DNA of 53,503 nt, taken from contig CAMFLK010000002.1 in the NCBI GenBank assembly GCA_945957135.1, forward strand, positions 1 through 53,503, given 5' to 3'. Numbering within the stretch: the first letter of the stretch is position 1; the number at the start of each line of letters is the position of its first letter. Shown here in pieces: positions 42,687 through 52,034 of the stretch. The notes beneath the pieces are model-generated. The model did no database searches, was not told where the DNA came from, and worked only from the letters and a program-made list of their open reading frames with translations. The position numbers and the translations under genes were made by a program. The DNA is from an uncultured Rhodospirillales bacterium. GTDB taxonomy: Bacteria; Pseudomonadota; Alphaproteobacteria; Acetobacterales; Acetobacteraceae.

Positions 42687-42731
42687 GTGAAACCCCACCC
42701 GCACCGGCCCAGGCGGAACCCGGCGCCATGA
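42687..42731 (+). CDS. 14-codon Pro/Arg/His-rich ORF coupled to the SLC13 gene
   Basis: GTG 42687 has a strong GGAGGAG seven bases upstream. The frame encodes 14 residues (KPHPHRPRRNPAP after the start) and ends in TGA overlapping the ATG of the permease (ATGA at 42728-42731). The best ribosome binding site in the region serves this ORF, not the permease ATG. The Pro/Arg-rich peptide could slow ribosomes; that is inference. Confidence 0.45.
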   Translation: MKPHPHRPRRNPAP

Positions 42732-44557
42732 CTGCGCAGCTCGCCATGGTGCTCGGCCTGCTGGTGGCGGCCGTCGTCATGTTCGCGCTGAACCGCCCGC
42801 GCATGGACGCGGTAGCCATCATCGTGATGGTGCTGCTGCCGTTCACGGGCGTGGTCAGCATGGGCGAGGCGCTGGCCGGATTCAGTGACAGCAACGTGGT
42901 GCTGATCGCCGCCCTGTTCGTGGTGGGCGAAGGGCTGGTGCGCACCGGCGTGGCTCAGGGTCTGGGCGACTGGCTGGTGGCGAAGGCCGGAAGCAGCGAG
43001 ACGCGGCTACTGGTGCTTCTGATGCTGGTGGTGGCCGGACTCGGCTCGGTGATGAGCTCCACCGGGGTGGTGGCGATCTTCATCCCCATCGTTCTGCGCA
43101 TCGCGCGCAACAGCGGGATTCCGCCGAGCCGGCTGATGATGCCGCTCAGCATGGCCGCGCTGATCAGTGGCATGCTCACTTTGGTGGCGACCGCGCCGAA
43201 CCTGGTGGTGAACGCGGAAATGGTGCGCCACGGCCTGTCGGGTTTCGCCTTCTTCAGCTTCACGCCCTTCGGCCTGCCGGTACTGGTGCTGGGTATTCTC
43301 TACATGTTGTTCGCCCGAAGTTGGCTGGCCGATCGCGAGGCGGTGGGGACCCAGCCGGCGGATCGGCCCAGCCTGACGCGGTGGATCGACCGTTACGGAC
43401 TCGCCCGGCGCGAGCGGCGAGTGCGGCTGCTGCCGAACTCGCCCCTGGCCGGGCGCCGGGTGGGCGAGTTGCGGCTGCGCAGCCAGGCCAAGGTGAACAT
43501 CCTGGCCATCGAGCGGCCCGGACGGCATTTCGGGCCGGAGATCATCCACCCGCTGCCACGCACCGAGCTGCGCGCCGGCGACGTGCTGCTGCTCGATCTG
43601 TTCGCGCCGGTGGACGAAGCAACGCTCATCACCCAGTATGGCGTGGAAATGGTGCGGCCGAGCGGCGCGTATTTCATCGACCGCTCCCAGGAAATCGGCA
43701 TGGCGGAGCTGATGGTGCCGCCTGCATCCGCGCTGGTCGGTCATACGGTGATCGAATCGCGCTTCCGCACCAACCACGGCATGACCGTGGTGGGGCTGAG
43801 ACGCGGCGGGCAGACGCTGGAAAGCGAACTTCAGGCCGAGAAGCTGGCGGTGGGCGACACGCTGCTGGTGGTGGGCACGTGGCGCGACATCCGCCGGCTA
43901 CAGGGCGAAAGCGACGATCTGCTGATTCTCAACCTGCCTGCCGAACTGGCCGACGTGCTGCCCGCCTCCGGCAAGGGGCCGCAGGCCATTGCCTGCCTGC
44001 TGCTGGTGGTGGTCCTGATGGTGACCGGCGTGGTCGCCAACGTGCACGCCGCCCTGATCGGCTGCCTGCTGATGGGGGCGCTTGGCTGCATCGACCTGCC
44101 CAACGCCTACCGCTCGATCTCCTGGCAGAGCCTCGTGTTGATCGTGGGCATGCTGCCCTTCTCCCTCGCGCTGGAGCGCACCGGGGGCATCGATTTGGCG
44201 GCGAACGGTCTGCTCGCGTTGACCAGCGGCGCCGGCGTGCGCGTGGTGCTGACCGCCCTGTTCGCGGTGACCGCGGGGCTGGGTCTGTTCATCTCCAACA
44301 CCGCCACGGCGGTGCTGATGGCGCCAGTGGCCCTGGCCATCGCCAAGGACCTCGGCCTGTCCCCCTACCCTTTCGCCATGACAGTGGCCCTGGCCGCCTC
44401 CACCGCCTTCATGACACCGGTCTCCTCGCCGGTGAACACGCTGGTGGTCGGGCCCGGCAATTACCGCTTCGGCGACTTCGTGCGCATCGGCGTGCCGTTC
44501 AGCCTCGTGGTGATGGTCGTCAGCGTGCTGCTGGTGCCGATCATCCTGCCGCCGTGA
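42728..44557 (+). CDS. SLC13-type permease with two TrkA-C domains (second copy)
   Basis: A 609-residue protein with the same layout as the one at 16073: membrane half (FSDSNVVLIAALFVVGEGLV), two TrkA-C units in the middle (around SPLAGRRVGELRLRSQAKVN and SALVGHTVIESRFR), then the second half (TAGLGLFISNTATAVLMAPV). It probably imports an anion such as a dicarboxylate or sulfate. It is divergent from the Mrp operon, so ion-gradient coupling is conceivable. It converges on the aminotransferase with six bases between. Confidence 0.88.
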   Translation: MTAQLAMVLGLLVAAVVMFALNRPRMDAVAIIVMVLLPFTGVVSMGEALAGFSDSNVVLIAALFVVGEGLVRTGVAQGLGDWLVAKAGSSETRLLVLLMLVVAGLGSVMSSTGVVAIFIPIVLRIARNSGIPPSRLMMPLSMAALISGMLTLVATAPNLVVNAEMVRHGLSGFAFFSFTPFGLPVLVLGILYMLFARSWLADREAVGTQPADRPSLTRWIDRYGLARRERRVRLLPNSPLAGRRVGELRLRSQAKVNILAIERPGRHFGPEIIHPLPRTELRAGDVLLLDLFAPVDEATLITQYGVEMVRPSGAYFIDRSQEIGMAELMVPPASALVGHTVIESRFRTNHGMTVVGLRRGGQTLESELQAEKLAVGDTLLVVGTWRDIRRLQGESDDLLILNLPAELADVLPASGKGPQAIACLLLVVVLMVTGVVANVHAALIGCLLMGALGCIDLPNAYRSISWQSLVLIVGMLPFSLALERTGGIDLAANGLLALTSGAGVRVVLTALFAVTAGLGLFISNTATAVLMAPVALAIAKDLGLSPYPFAMTVALAASTAFMTPVSSPVNTLVVGPGNYRFGDFVRIGVPFSLVVMVVSVLLVPIILPP

Positions 44558-44563
44558 GCAGGG

Positions 44564-45901
44564 TCACGCTGCCTCCGCCCTGATTGCCTCGGCGATGGTG
44601 CCGAAGATGCGGTCCACATGATGCCGCTCGGCGATCAGCGGCGGGGACAGGGCGATGATGTCGGCGGTGGTGCGAATCAGCACGCCGGCATCGAAGCAGC
44701 GATGGAAGATGCGCATCGCGCGCTCGGTGGGCTTGCCCCGTCGCGGCTGCAGTTCGATGCCCGCGACCAGACCGAAATTGCGGATATCCACCACGTTGGG
44801 CGCCGATTTCAGGCTGTGGGCTGCATCGGCGAAGTAGTCCTCCAGCGCGCGGGCGCGGCCAGGCAGGTCCTCGCTGCGATGCAGATCGACGGAGGCGATG
44901 GCGGCGGCGGCGGCCAGCGGATGGCCGGAATAGGTGTAGCCGTGGAAGAACTCGATTCCGGCCGGCGCGCCTTCCACGATGGTGGTGAAGATGGCGTCGC
45001 TGACGGCCACGGCGCCCATGGGTACCGCAGCGTTGGTCAGGCCCTTGGCCATGGTGAGCATATCCGGGATCACCCCTAGCCGCTCGGCGCCGAACGGTGT
45101 GCCGAGCCGGCCAAAGCCGGTAATCACCTCATCGAAGATCAACAGGATGCCGTGCTTGTCGCATAGCTCGCGCAAGCGGGCGAGATAGCCCTTGGGTGGA
45201 ATCAGCACGCCGGTGGAGCCGGCGAGCGGTTCCACCATCACGGCGGCGATGGTGTCGCCGTGCAGAGCCACCAGATTCTCCAGCGCGTCGGCGAAATGCG
45301 CGCCGTGTTCCGGCAGGCCGCGGCTGAAGGCGTTGCGCTCCGGCGCATGGGTGTGCGGCAGATGGTCCACATGCGGCAGCAGCGTGCCGAACTGGCGGCG
45401 ATTGGCGCCAATGCCGCCCACCGACATGCCGCCGAAGCCAACGCCGTGATAGCCGCGCTCCCGCCCGATCAGCCGCACACGCTGCGTCTGGCCGCGCGCG
45501 CGCTGATAGGCCAGCGCGACCTTCAGCGCGGTGTCCGCGGCTTCGGAGCCGGAATTGGTGAAGAAGACATGGTCCAGCCCGTCCGGCGTCATGTCCGCCA
45601 CCTTGGCGGCGGCCTGGAAGGCGATGGGGTGGCCCATGTTGAAAGTCGGAGCGAAATCCATCACCGCGGCTTGGCGTTGGATCGCTTCGGTGATCTCGCG
45701 CCGCCCATGCCCGGCATTCACGCACCACAGCCCGGCGGTGCCGTCGATAACCTCACGCCCGTCCGGCGTGAAATAGGACATGCCCTCGGCGCGCGCGAGC
45801 ATGCGCGGGGCGGATTTGTAGGCGCGATTGGCCGAGAATGGCATCCAGAAGGCAGAGAGATCGTTGGGCGCCAAGGGGGGAGGCGGGGTGATTTCGTTCA
45901 T
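44564..45901 (-). CDS. Class-III omega-aminotransferase (beta-alanine:pyruvate type)
   Basis: A 445-residue PLP enzyme. DGTAGLWCVNAGHGRREITE, FFTNSGSEAADTALKVAL, GRERGYHGVGFGGMSVGG, LIFDEVITGFGRLGTPFGAE and the PLP Lys in TMAKGLTNAAVPMGAV match beta-alanine--pyruvate and related omega-transaminases. AGGAG lies seven bases before ATG 45901. The amine donor is not certain from sequence. Confidence 0.87.
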   Translation of the reverse strand: MNEITPPPPLAPNDLSAFWMPFSANRAYKSAPRMLARAEGMSYFTPDGREVIDGTAGLWCVNAGHGRREITEAIQRQAAVMDFAPTFNMGHPIAFQAAAKVADMTPDGLDHVFFTNSGSEAADTALKVALAYQRARGQTQRVRLIGRERGYHGVGFGGMSVGGIGANRRQFGTLLPHVDHLPHTHAPERNAFSRGLPEHGAHFADALENLVALHGDTIAAVMVEPLAGSTGVLIPPKGYLARLRELCDKHGILLIFDEVITGFGRLGTPFGAERLGVIPDMLTMAKGLTNAAVPMGAVAVSDAIFTTIVEGAPAGIEFFHGYTYSGHPLAAAAAIASVDLHRSEDLPGRARALEDYFADAAHSLKSAPNVVDIRNFGLVAGIELQPRRGKPTERAMRIFHRCFDAGVLIRTTADIIALSPPLIAERHHVDRIFGTIAEAIRAEAA

Positions 45902-45991
45902 GGGGCACTCCTGACGCGGCACCCTCGCGCCGCGGCCGCTTCCGGGCAAGGGCCGGGAGTGGAAAGATGGCGACGAAATAGGAGAACTCGC

Positions 45992-46663
45992 ATGGCCGAA
46001 GGCACGCTCTATATCGGCACCCGCCGCTACTCCTCGTGGTCGCTGCGCGGCTGGCTGCCGGTGCGCCTCGCTGGGTTGGATGTGGAGGAGGTGGTGATAC
46101 CGCTGGCCGGTGGCAGCACACCGGCGGTGAAGGCGGTGAGCCCCGGCGGCACGGTTCCCTATCTGGATCATGCCGGGGCACGCATCTGGGAGAGCCTCGC
46201 CATCTGCGAATACTGCGCGGAGTTCGCGCCCGGCCTGTGGCCGGCCGACCGGGCCGCGCGCGCCCATGCCAGGGCGATCGCCGCGGAGATGCATGCCGGA
46301 TTCCGTGAGCTGCGCATGGCCATGCCGATGAGCCTGTTCCGCGACGCTGCCGGCGCCGGCGCCACCGAGGGCGCGCTGGCCGATGTCGCACGGATCGATG
46401 CGCTGTGGCGGGAGACGCGCGCCCGTTTCGGCGCAGGCGGCCCCTTCCTGTTCGGCGCCAACTTCGGCAATGCGGATGCGATGTATGCGCCGGTGGTGGC
46501 TCGCCTGCTGACTTACCAACCGCCCCTGTCGCCGGAGGCGGCGGCCTATTGCGCCGCCGTGCGGGCCCATCCGCTCGTCACCGCGTGGTACGACGCAGCC
46601 GAACGTGAACCGGCCGCGTGGTATCTGGAGAAATATGAGGCCCGCGCCGCCGCTTCCGCCTGA
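45992..46663 (+). CDS. Glutathione S-transferase family protein
   Basis: A 223-residue GST: the thioredoxin-like domain starts LYIGTRRYSSWSLRGWLPV with the likely active Ser pair, then VSPGGTVPYLDHAGARIWES (cis-Pro and glutathione-contact Ser), and the helical domain contains FGNADAMYAPVVARLLTYQP. GGAG lies nine bases upstream of ATG 45992. Substrate unknown. It is divergent from the aminotransferase and converges on atpF. Confidence 0.85.
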   Translation: MAEGTLYIGTRRYSSWSLRGWLPVRLAGLDVEEVVIPLAGGSTPAVKAVSPGGTVPYLDHAGARIWESLAICEYCAEFAPGLWPADRAARAHARAIAAEMHAGFRELRMAMPMSLFRDAAGAGATEGALADVARIDALWRETRARFGAGGPFLFGANFGNADAMYAPVVARLLTYQPPLSPEAAAYCAAVRAHPLVTAWYDAAEREPAAWYLEKYEARAAASA

Positions 46664-46678
46664 GCGGCGCGCCGCGGC

Positions 46679-47194
46679 TCAGGCGGCGCGGCGGCTCTCG
46701 AGCGCGGCCGGCAGGCCGGAGATGGCGCGATCGACCAGCGCTCCATCAGCTTCCGGCGACAGCGTATCGCGGATCACCTGCTGGGCGGCGGTGGCAGCCA
46801 CCTCGGCGGCGGTGTTGCGCACATCGTCCACCGCGGCTTTCTCAGCAGCGGCGATGCGATCCAGCGCCATGCGCTCACGCCGTTTGGCGGACGCTTCGGC
46901 TTCCGCCGCCGCGGCGGCGGCCAGGCGCGACGCTTCCGCCTGCGCGCCTTCCAGCAACGCCTTGGCATCGGCAAGCGCCGCGGCACGGCGCACCGTGGCG
47001 TCGCGCAGCATGGCCTCGGCCTCGGTGCGCAGGCGCTGGGCGTCGGCCAGCGTGGCACGCACCGAGTCGGCCCGCTTGTCGAGCATCGCGGCCAGCGCCT
47101 TCCAGACCTTCGCGCCAAAGATCACGAAGAACAGGATGAAGGCGACGCCAACCCAGAAGCGCGGATCGGCGAGCAGGCTTTCCTCGTGGTGCAT
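46679..47194 (-). CDS. atpF: ATP synthase F0 subunit b
   Basis: A 171-residue peripheral-stalk subunit: one membrane segment (PRFWVGVAFILFFVIFGAKV) followed by a long Ala/Glu/Arg-rich helix. Last gene of the F0 operon; begins 11 bases after b'. It has no Sec-type signal, unlike b'. Confidence 0.92.
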   Translation of the reverse strand: MHHEESLLADPRFWVGVAFILFFVIFGAKVWKALAAMLDKRADSVRATLADAQRLRTEAEAMLRDATVRRAAALADAKALLEGAQAEASRLAAAAAAEAEASAKRRERMALDRIAAAEKAAVDDVRNTAAEVAATAAQQVIRDTLSPEADGALVDRAISGLPAALESRRAA

Positions 47195-47205
47195 GGCGCG
47201 CTCCT

Positions 47206-47829
47206 CTATGCGTGGCCGCGCGCGGCCAGCGCGGCGCCCACCGCGTTGTCCACGGTGAAGCTGTCCGGCTCGGACCCGGTCAGGCGGGTGACGACGGTCG
47301 CCGCCGTGTCCGTGGCCACCTGGCGCAGCGCGCCAAGCGCGGCGGACCGGGCGGCGGCGATGCGGCTGTCCGCCTCGGCGATCTGCGCGTCCAGCCTTGC
47401 GTTGAGCACTGCGGACTGGCTGGCCGCCTCGGCCTTGGCAGCGGATACGGCCGCGCCGATCTCGGCCTGGGCCGAGGCTTGCGCCTCACGCGTCGCCTGG
47501 GTCAGCTCGGCCACCGCGCCGTCAGCCTCGGTCTTGGCTTCGCGGGCGGCGTCGAGGTCCTCGGCGATGCGAGCAGCCCGCATTTCCAGCACCTCGCCCA
47601 CCTTCGGCAGTGCCCAGCTCGACAGCAGCCGGTAGAGCACCGCGAAGATGATCACCAGCCACACGATATGGCTGACGAACAGCGGGTGATGCACGTCGAG
47701 CTGCGGCATGCCCTCCTTCGCCTCGGCGGCGAAGGCGGCCGCCGGCATCAGGCTGCCGACCAGCGCGGTGGCCGACAGGAATGCCGGCCGCCGCAACCAC
47801 ATCCTCGGACGAGGGGCCATCGGACGCAT
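47206..47829 (-). CDS. atpG: ATP synthase F0 subunit b'
   Basis: A 207-residue second stalk subunit. After an N-terminal hydrophobic segment ending in a signal-peptidase-like site (LVGSLMPAAAFAAEA, ~24-37) comes MPQLDVHHPLFVSHIVWLVI, the membrane anchor of b', and a long coiled-coil helix. The pair b plus b' is typical of alphaproteobacteria and photosynthetic lineages. The N-terminal extension looks like a cleavable signal peptide. Confidence 0.88.
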   Translation of the reverse strand: MRPMAPRPRMWLRRPAFLSATALVGSLMPAAAFAAEAKEGMPQLDVHHPLFVSHIVWLVIIFAVLYRLLSSWALPKVGEVLEMRAARIAEDLDAAREAKTEADGAVAELTQATREAQASAQAEIGAAVSAAKAEAASQSAVLNARLDAQIAEADSRIAAARSAALGALRQVATDTAATVVTRLTGSEPDSFTVDNAVGAALAARGHA

Positions 47830-47846
47830 GCGCGCGCCCTTTCGTC

Positions 47847-48071
47847 TCAGGTGAACAGGATGAGGAACGCGATCAGCAGGGCGAACAGCGCCACCGCTTC
47901 CGTCAGGGCGAAGCCGAGAATGCCCAGGCCGAACACCTGGTCGCGTGCCGACGGGTTGCGGGCCACGCTGGAGACCAGCGAGGAGAAGATGTTGCCGATG
48001 CCGATGCCGACGCCGGCAAGAGCGATCACGGCAATGCCGGCTCCGAGAGCCTTCGCTGCGGCGACTTCCAT
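47847..48071 (-). CDS. atpE: ATP synthase F0 subunit c
   Basis: A 74-residue hairpin of two membrane helices. The proton-binding Glu58 is in [19 protein letters not shown], and the polar loop is ARNPSARD. Proton (not sodium) coupling is suggested by the lack of extra polar ligands near the Glu. AAGGA precedes ATG 48071. Confidence 0.96.
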   Translation of the reverse strand: MEVAAAKALGAGIAVIALAGVGIGIGNIFSSLVSSVARNPSARDQVFGLGILGFALTEAVALFALLIAFLILFT

Positions 48072-48125
48072 GGGATCAGTCCTTCTGTGGGTTTCCGGGT
48101 GGGTTCTGCGGAGGCAGAGGGGGCG

Positions 48126-48881
48126 TCAGTGCAGATGCACCGCGTCGTGGAGATAGATGCAGGTGAGGATGGCGAACACATAAGCCTGCAGGAACGCCAC
48201 CAGCAGTTCGAACCCGACCAGCGCCACGTTCAGCGCCATCGGGAAGATTGCCGCCACCGTGCCGACGGCGCCGGCGGCGGCCATCATCACCACGAAGGAG
48301 GCGAACACTTCGAACATCACGTGCCCGGCCACCATGTTGGCGAACAGACGGATGCTGAGGCTGACCGGGCGGGAGAGGTAAGAGATGATCTCCACCGGAA
48401 TGATCAGCGGGGCCAGAAGCTTCGGCGCGCCGGCGGGGAAGAAGTAGCTGAAGAAATGCATGCCGTGGATGCGGAGCGCCACCACGGTGACCAGCACGAT
48501 CACCAGGGCCGCCAGCGCGAAAGTGACGGATATGTGGCTGGTGAAGGTGAAGCTGAACGGCAGCAGGCCGAGCAGGTTGCCCATCAACACGAAGAAGAAA
48601 AGGGTGAAGATGAACGGGAAGAAGCGCTTGCCCTCGTCCCCGATCGTCTCGATGCACATATTGTAGATGCCGTCGTAGCACAGCTCGGCCAGTGCCTGCA
48701 GTCGCCCCGGCACCACTGCGCGGGGACGGGCGCCATAATAGAGCAGCGCCAGCACCAGCAGGCCGGCAACCAGCATCATCAGGTTGGAATTGGTGAAGTT
48801 GACCGAGCCGCCGATGCCGCCCAGGGCGGGGGCAAGCTTGAACTGTCCCAGCGCGTCGATCGTATGTGCTTCGGCCGCCAC
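48126..48881 (-). CDS. atpB: ATP synthase F0 subunit a
   Basis: A 251-residue membrane subunit forming the proton half-channels. The essential Arg is in SLSIRLFANMVAGHVMFEVF, with LVAFLQAYVFAILTCIYLHD at the end. The start is GTG 48881 preceded by AAGGA. Confidence 0.95.
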   Translation of the reverse strand: MAAEAHTIDALGQFKLAPALGGIGGSVNFTNSNLMMLVAGLLVLALLYYGARPRAVVPGRLQALAELCYDGIYNMCIETIGDEGKRFFPFIFTLFFFVLMGNLLGLLPFSFTFTSHISVTFALAALVIVLVTVVALRIHGMHFFSYFFPAGAPKLLAPLIIPVEIISYLSRPVSLSIRLFANMVAGHVMFEVFASFVVMMAAAGAVGTVAAIFPMALNVALVGFELLVAFLQAYVFAILTCIYLHDAVHLH

Positions 48882-48940
48882 CGTCTCGTCCTTCAGGTCA
48901 GACCGCGGGGATCGCGGCGTTCCAAAGCGAACTCAGTCCG

Positions 48941-49258
48941 TCAGCGGCGTGTCGCGCGGGGGCCCATCAGCCGCCACAGATTCGCAACCCCTGCCGCACC
49001 CCCCAGGAACACGAAGACGACCAGCATCAGCGGGCTGGTGTGAAGCCATCGGTCCAACCACCAGCCGATGGCCACGGCCACCGCCAGCGCCGAGACGAGC
49101 TCCACGCCGACCCGCACCCCCACGCCGAGGGCATTGCCCTGCAGCGGTCCGGCACCGGGTTGCCCCGTGGTGTCCGGTCGGGTGTCGAGCCCCTGCTTCG
49201 CGCGGGCGGCGGCCAATCGTTGCTCGAACGAGCCGGCGCCGCCCTTGTCATCGTCCAT
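48941..49258 (-). CDS. atpI: ATP synthase assembly protein AtpI
   Basis: A 105-residue protein: a charged N-terminus (MDDDKGGAGSFEQRLAAARA), then two membrane segments (ALAVAVAIGWWLDRWLHTSP, LMLVVFVFLGGAAGVANLWR) as in AtpI. It helps assemble the c-ring. ATG 49258 has GGAGGG upstream, which favours it over an earlier in-frame start at 49276. First gene of the F0 operon; the F1 genes are elsewhere, as in related bacteria. Confidence 0.88.
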   Translation of the reverse strand: MDDDKGGAGSFEQRLAAARAKQGLDTRPDTTGQPGAGPLQGNALGVGVRVGVELVSALAVAVAIGWWLDRWLHTSPLMLVVFVFLGGAAGVANLWRLMGPRATRR

Positions 49259-49435
49259 GCGTTCCCTCCCCGGCAAGTCGCCCTGCCGGAAGGCGTGGGC
49301 TGGTTACCGTCGGGTTGCCCGGGTGTCAAGAACGGTTCGCCCGCAGCGCAACATGGCCGTGCGTTGCACGCGAACCACGACTCTGCGACGCTTTTGCCCC
49401 CGACTTTCTTTGCATCGTTCTCCAGGAGCACCGCC

Positions 49436-50770
49436 ATGAGCCGCCTGCTGCATCGCACGGTCTTCGCCGACCCGCCGCTGGCTGTGGGCGGGTCCGGCAT
49501 TTACCTGCGCGACGCGGCGGGGCGGCAGATCATCGACGGTTCTGGCGGCGCGGCGGTGGCCTGCCTCGGCCATGGCGACGCGCGGGTCAATGCGGCGATC
49601 GCCGACCAGCTCGCCCGCGTCGCCTATGTCCACACCGCCCTGTTCAGCAACGAGCCGGCGGAAGAGCTGGCCGACTTCCTGCTGGCCGACGCGCCGGGCG
49701 GGCTGACCCATGCCTATTTTGTCTCCTCCGGCTCCGAAGGCATGGAAGCGGCGGTGAAGCTGGCGCGCCAGTATTTCCTGGAAGCCGGGCAACCCCGGCG
49801 CAGCCGCTTCATCGCGCGGCGGCAGAGCTATCATGGCAATACGCTGGGGGCGCTTTCGGCCGGCGGCAACATGATGCGGCGCAAGCCCTACGCGCCCCTG
49901 CTGTCCGAGGCGTTCAGCCATGTCAGCCCGGCCTTCGCCTACCGCTTCCGCCGTGACGACGAGAGCGACGCGCAATATGTCGCCCGCCTGGCCGCCGAGC
50001 TGGAGGCCGAATTCCAGCGCCTGGGCCCGGACACCGTGGCGGCGTTCTGCGCCGAGCCGGTGGTCGGCGCCACCACCGGCTGTGTCGCGGCTCCTGCTGG
50101 CTATTTCCAGGAAGTGCGCCGCATCTGCGATCGCCATGGCGCGCTGCTGATCCTGGACGAGGTGATGTGCGGCATGGGCCGCACCGGCACGCTGCACGCC
50201 TGGGAGCAGGAAGGCGTGTCGCCGGACATCCAGATCATTGCCAAGGGGTTGGGCGGCGGTTACCAGCCGATCGGCGGCATCCTGATCCATGGCCGCATCA
50301 TCGACGCCTTCCGTGCCGGCAGCGGCAGCTTCATGCATGGCCATACCTACCAGGCCCATCCCGTGGCCTGCGCCGCCGCGCTTGCGGTGCAGAAGATCAT
50401 CCGGGCGGACGGGCTGGTGCCGCATGTCGCCGCGATGGGTGACGTGCTCGCCGCTGGGCTGACGGAGCGGCTGGGCAATCACCGCCATGTGGGCGACATC
50501 CGCGGCCGCGGCCTGTTCCAGGCGATCGAACTGGTGCAGGACCGTGCAAGCAAAGCGGTGTTCGACCCGTCGCTGAAGATGAACGAGCGGGTGAAGCAGG
50601 AAGCCTTCGCTCGTGGCCTCGCCATCTACCCGATGGGCGGCACCATCGACGGTGCGCAGGGCGACCATGTGATCGTCTCGCCCCCTTACATCGCCTCGCA
50701 AGCCGATCTCGACGCCATCGTCACCCGGCTGGGCGACGCGGTGGATGCGGCCACAGCTGGCGTTTCGTAA
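49436..50770 (+). CDS. Class-III aminotransferase
   Basis: A 444-residue PLP enzyme: DGSGGAAVACLGHGDARVNA, FVSSGSEGMEAAVKLARQYF, RRQSYHGNTLGALSAGGN, LILDEVMCGMGRTGTLHAWE and the PLP Lys in IIAKGLGGGYQPIGGIL. It differs from the enzyme at 44564 in the substrate-side motifs, so it probably uses another amine. ATG 49436 has AGGAG nine bases upstream. The ABC operon begins 146 bases later; a metabolic link is possible. Confidence 0.88.
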   Translation: MSRLLHRTVFADPPLAVGGSGIYLRDAAGRQIIDGSGGAAVACLGHGDARVNAAIADQLARVAYVHTALFSNEPAEELADFLLADAPGGLTHAYFVSSGSEGMEAAVKLARQYFLEAGQPRRSRFIARRQSYHGNTLGALSAGGNMMRRKPYAPLLSEAFSHVSPAFAYRFRRDDESDAQYVARLAAELEAEFQRLGPDTVAAFCAEPVVGATTGCVAAPAGYFQEVRRICDRHGALLILDEVMCGMGRTGTLHAWEQEGVSPDIQIIAKGLGGGYQPIGGILIHGRIIDAFRAGSGSFMHGHTYQAHPVACAAALAVQKIIRADGLVPHVAAMGDVLAAGLTERLGNHRHVGDIRGRGLFQAIELVQDRASKAVFDPSLKMNERVKQEAFARGLAIYPMGGTIDGAQGDHVIVSPPYIASQADLDAIVTRLGDAVDAATAGVS

Positions 50771-50916
50771 CGGATTGCCACGCCATAAATCCTTGGTGAG
50801 AAACGTCCCGGGTGCCGGATTGGCCGGTTGGCAAAACCCGCTGAGCCTGCCTATCCTGCACCCAACGATAAGCTGGGAGTACTGCCAGCGACAGATCAGG
50901 GAGGCAGCAAGGCGGC

Positions 50917-51969
<1,053 letters not shown>

Positions 51970-52034
51970 ACGCCGGTCGGGAATTCACGCGTTTCAACAT
52001 GGCGGGACAACCGCCGAATACAGGGAGAGACGGA

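Noticed and set aside
46659-46681. TGAGC/GCTCA inverted repeat between GST and atpF
   Set aside because: Only five bases pair, partly inside stop codons, with a poorly pairing GC-rich centre; too weak to call a terminator.
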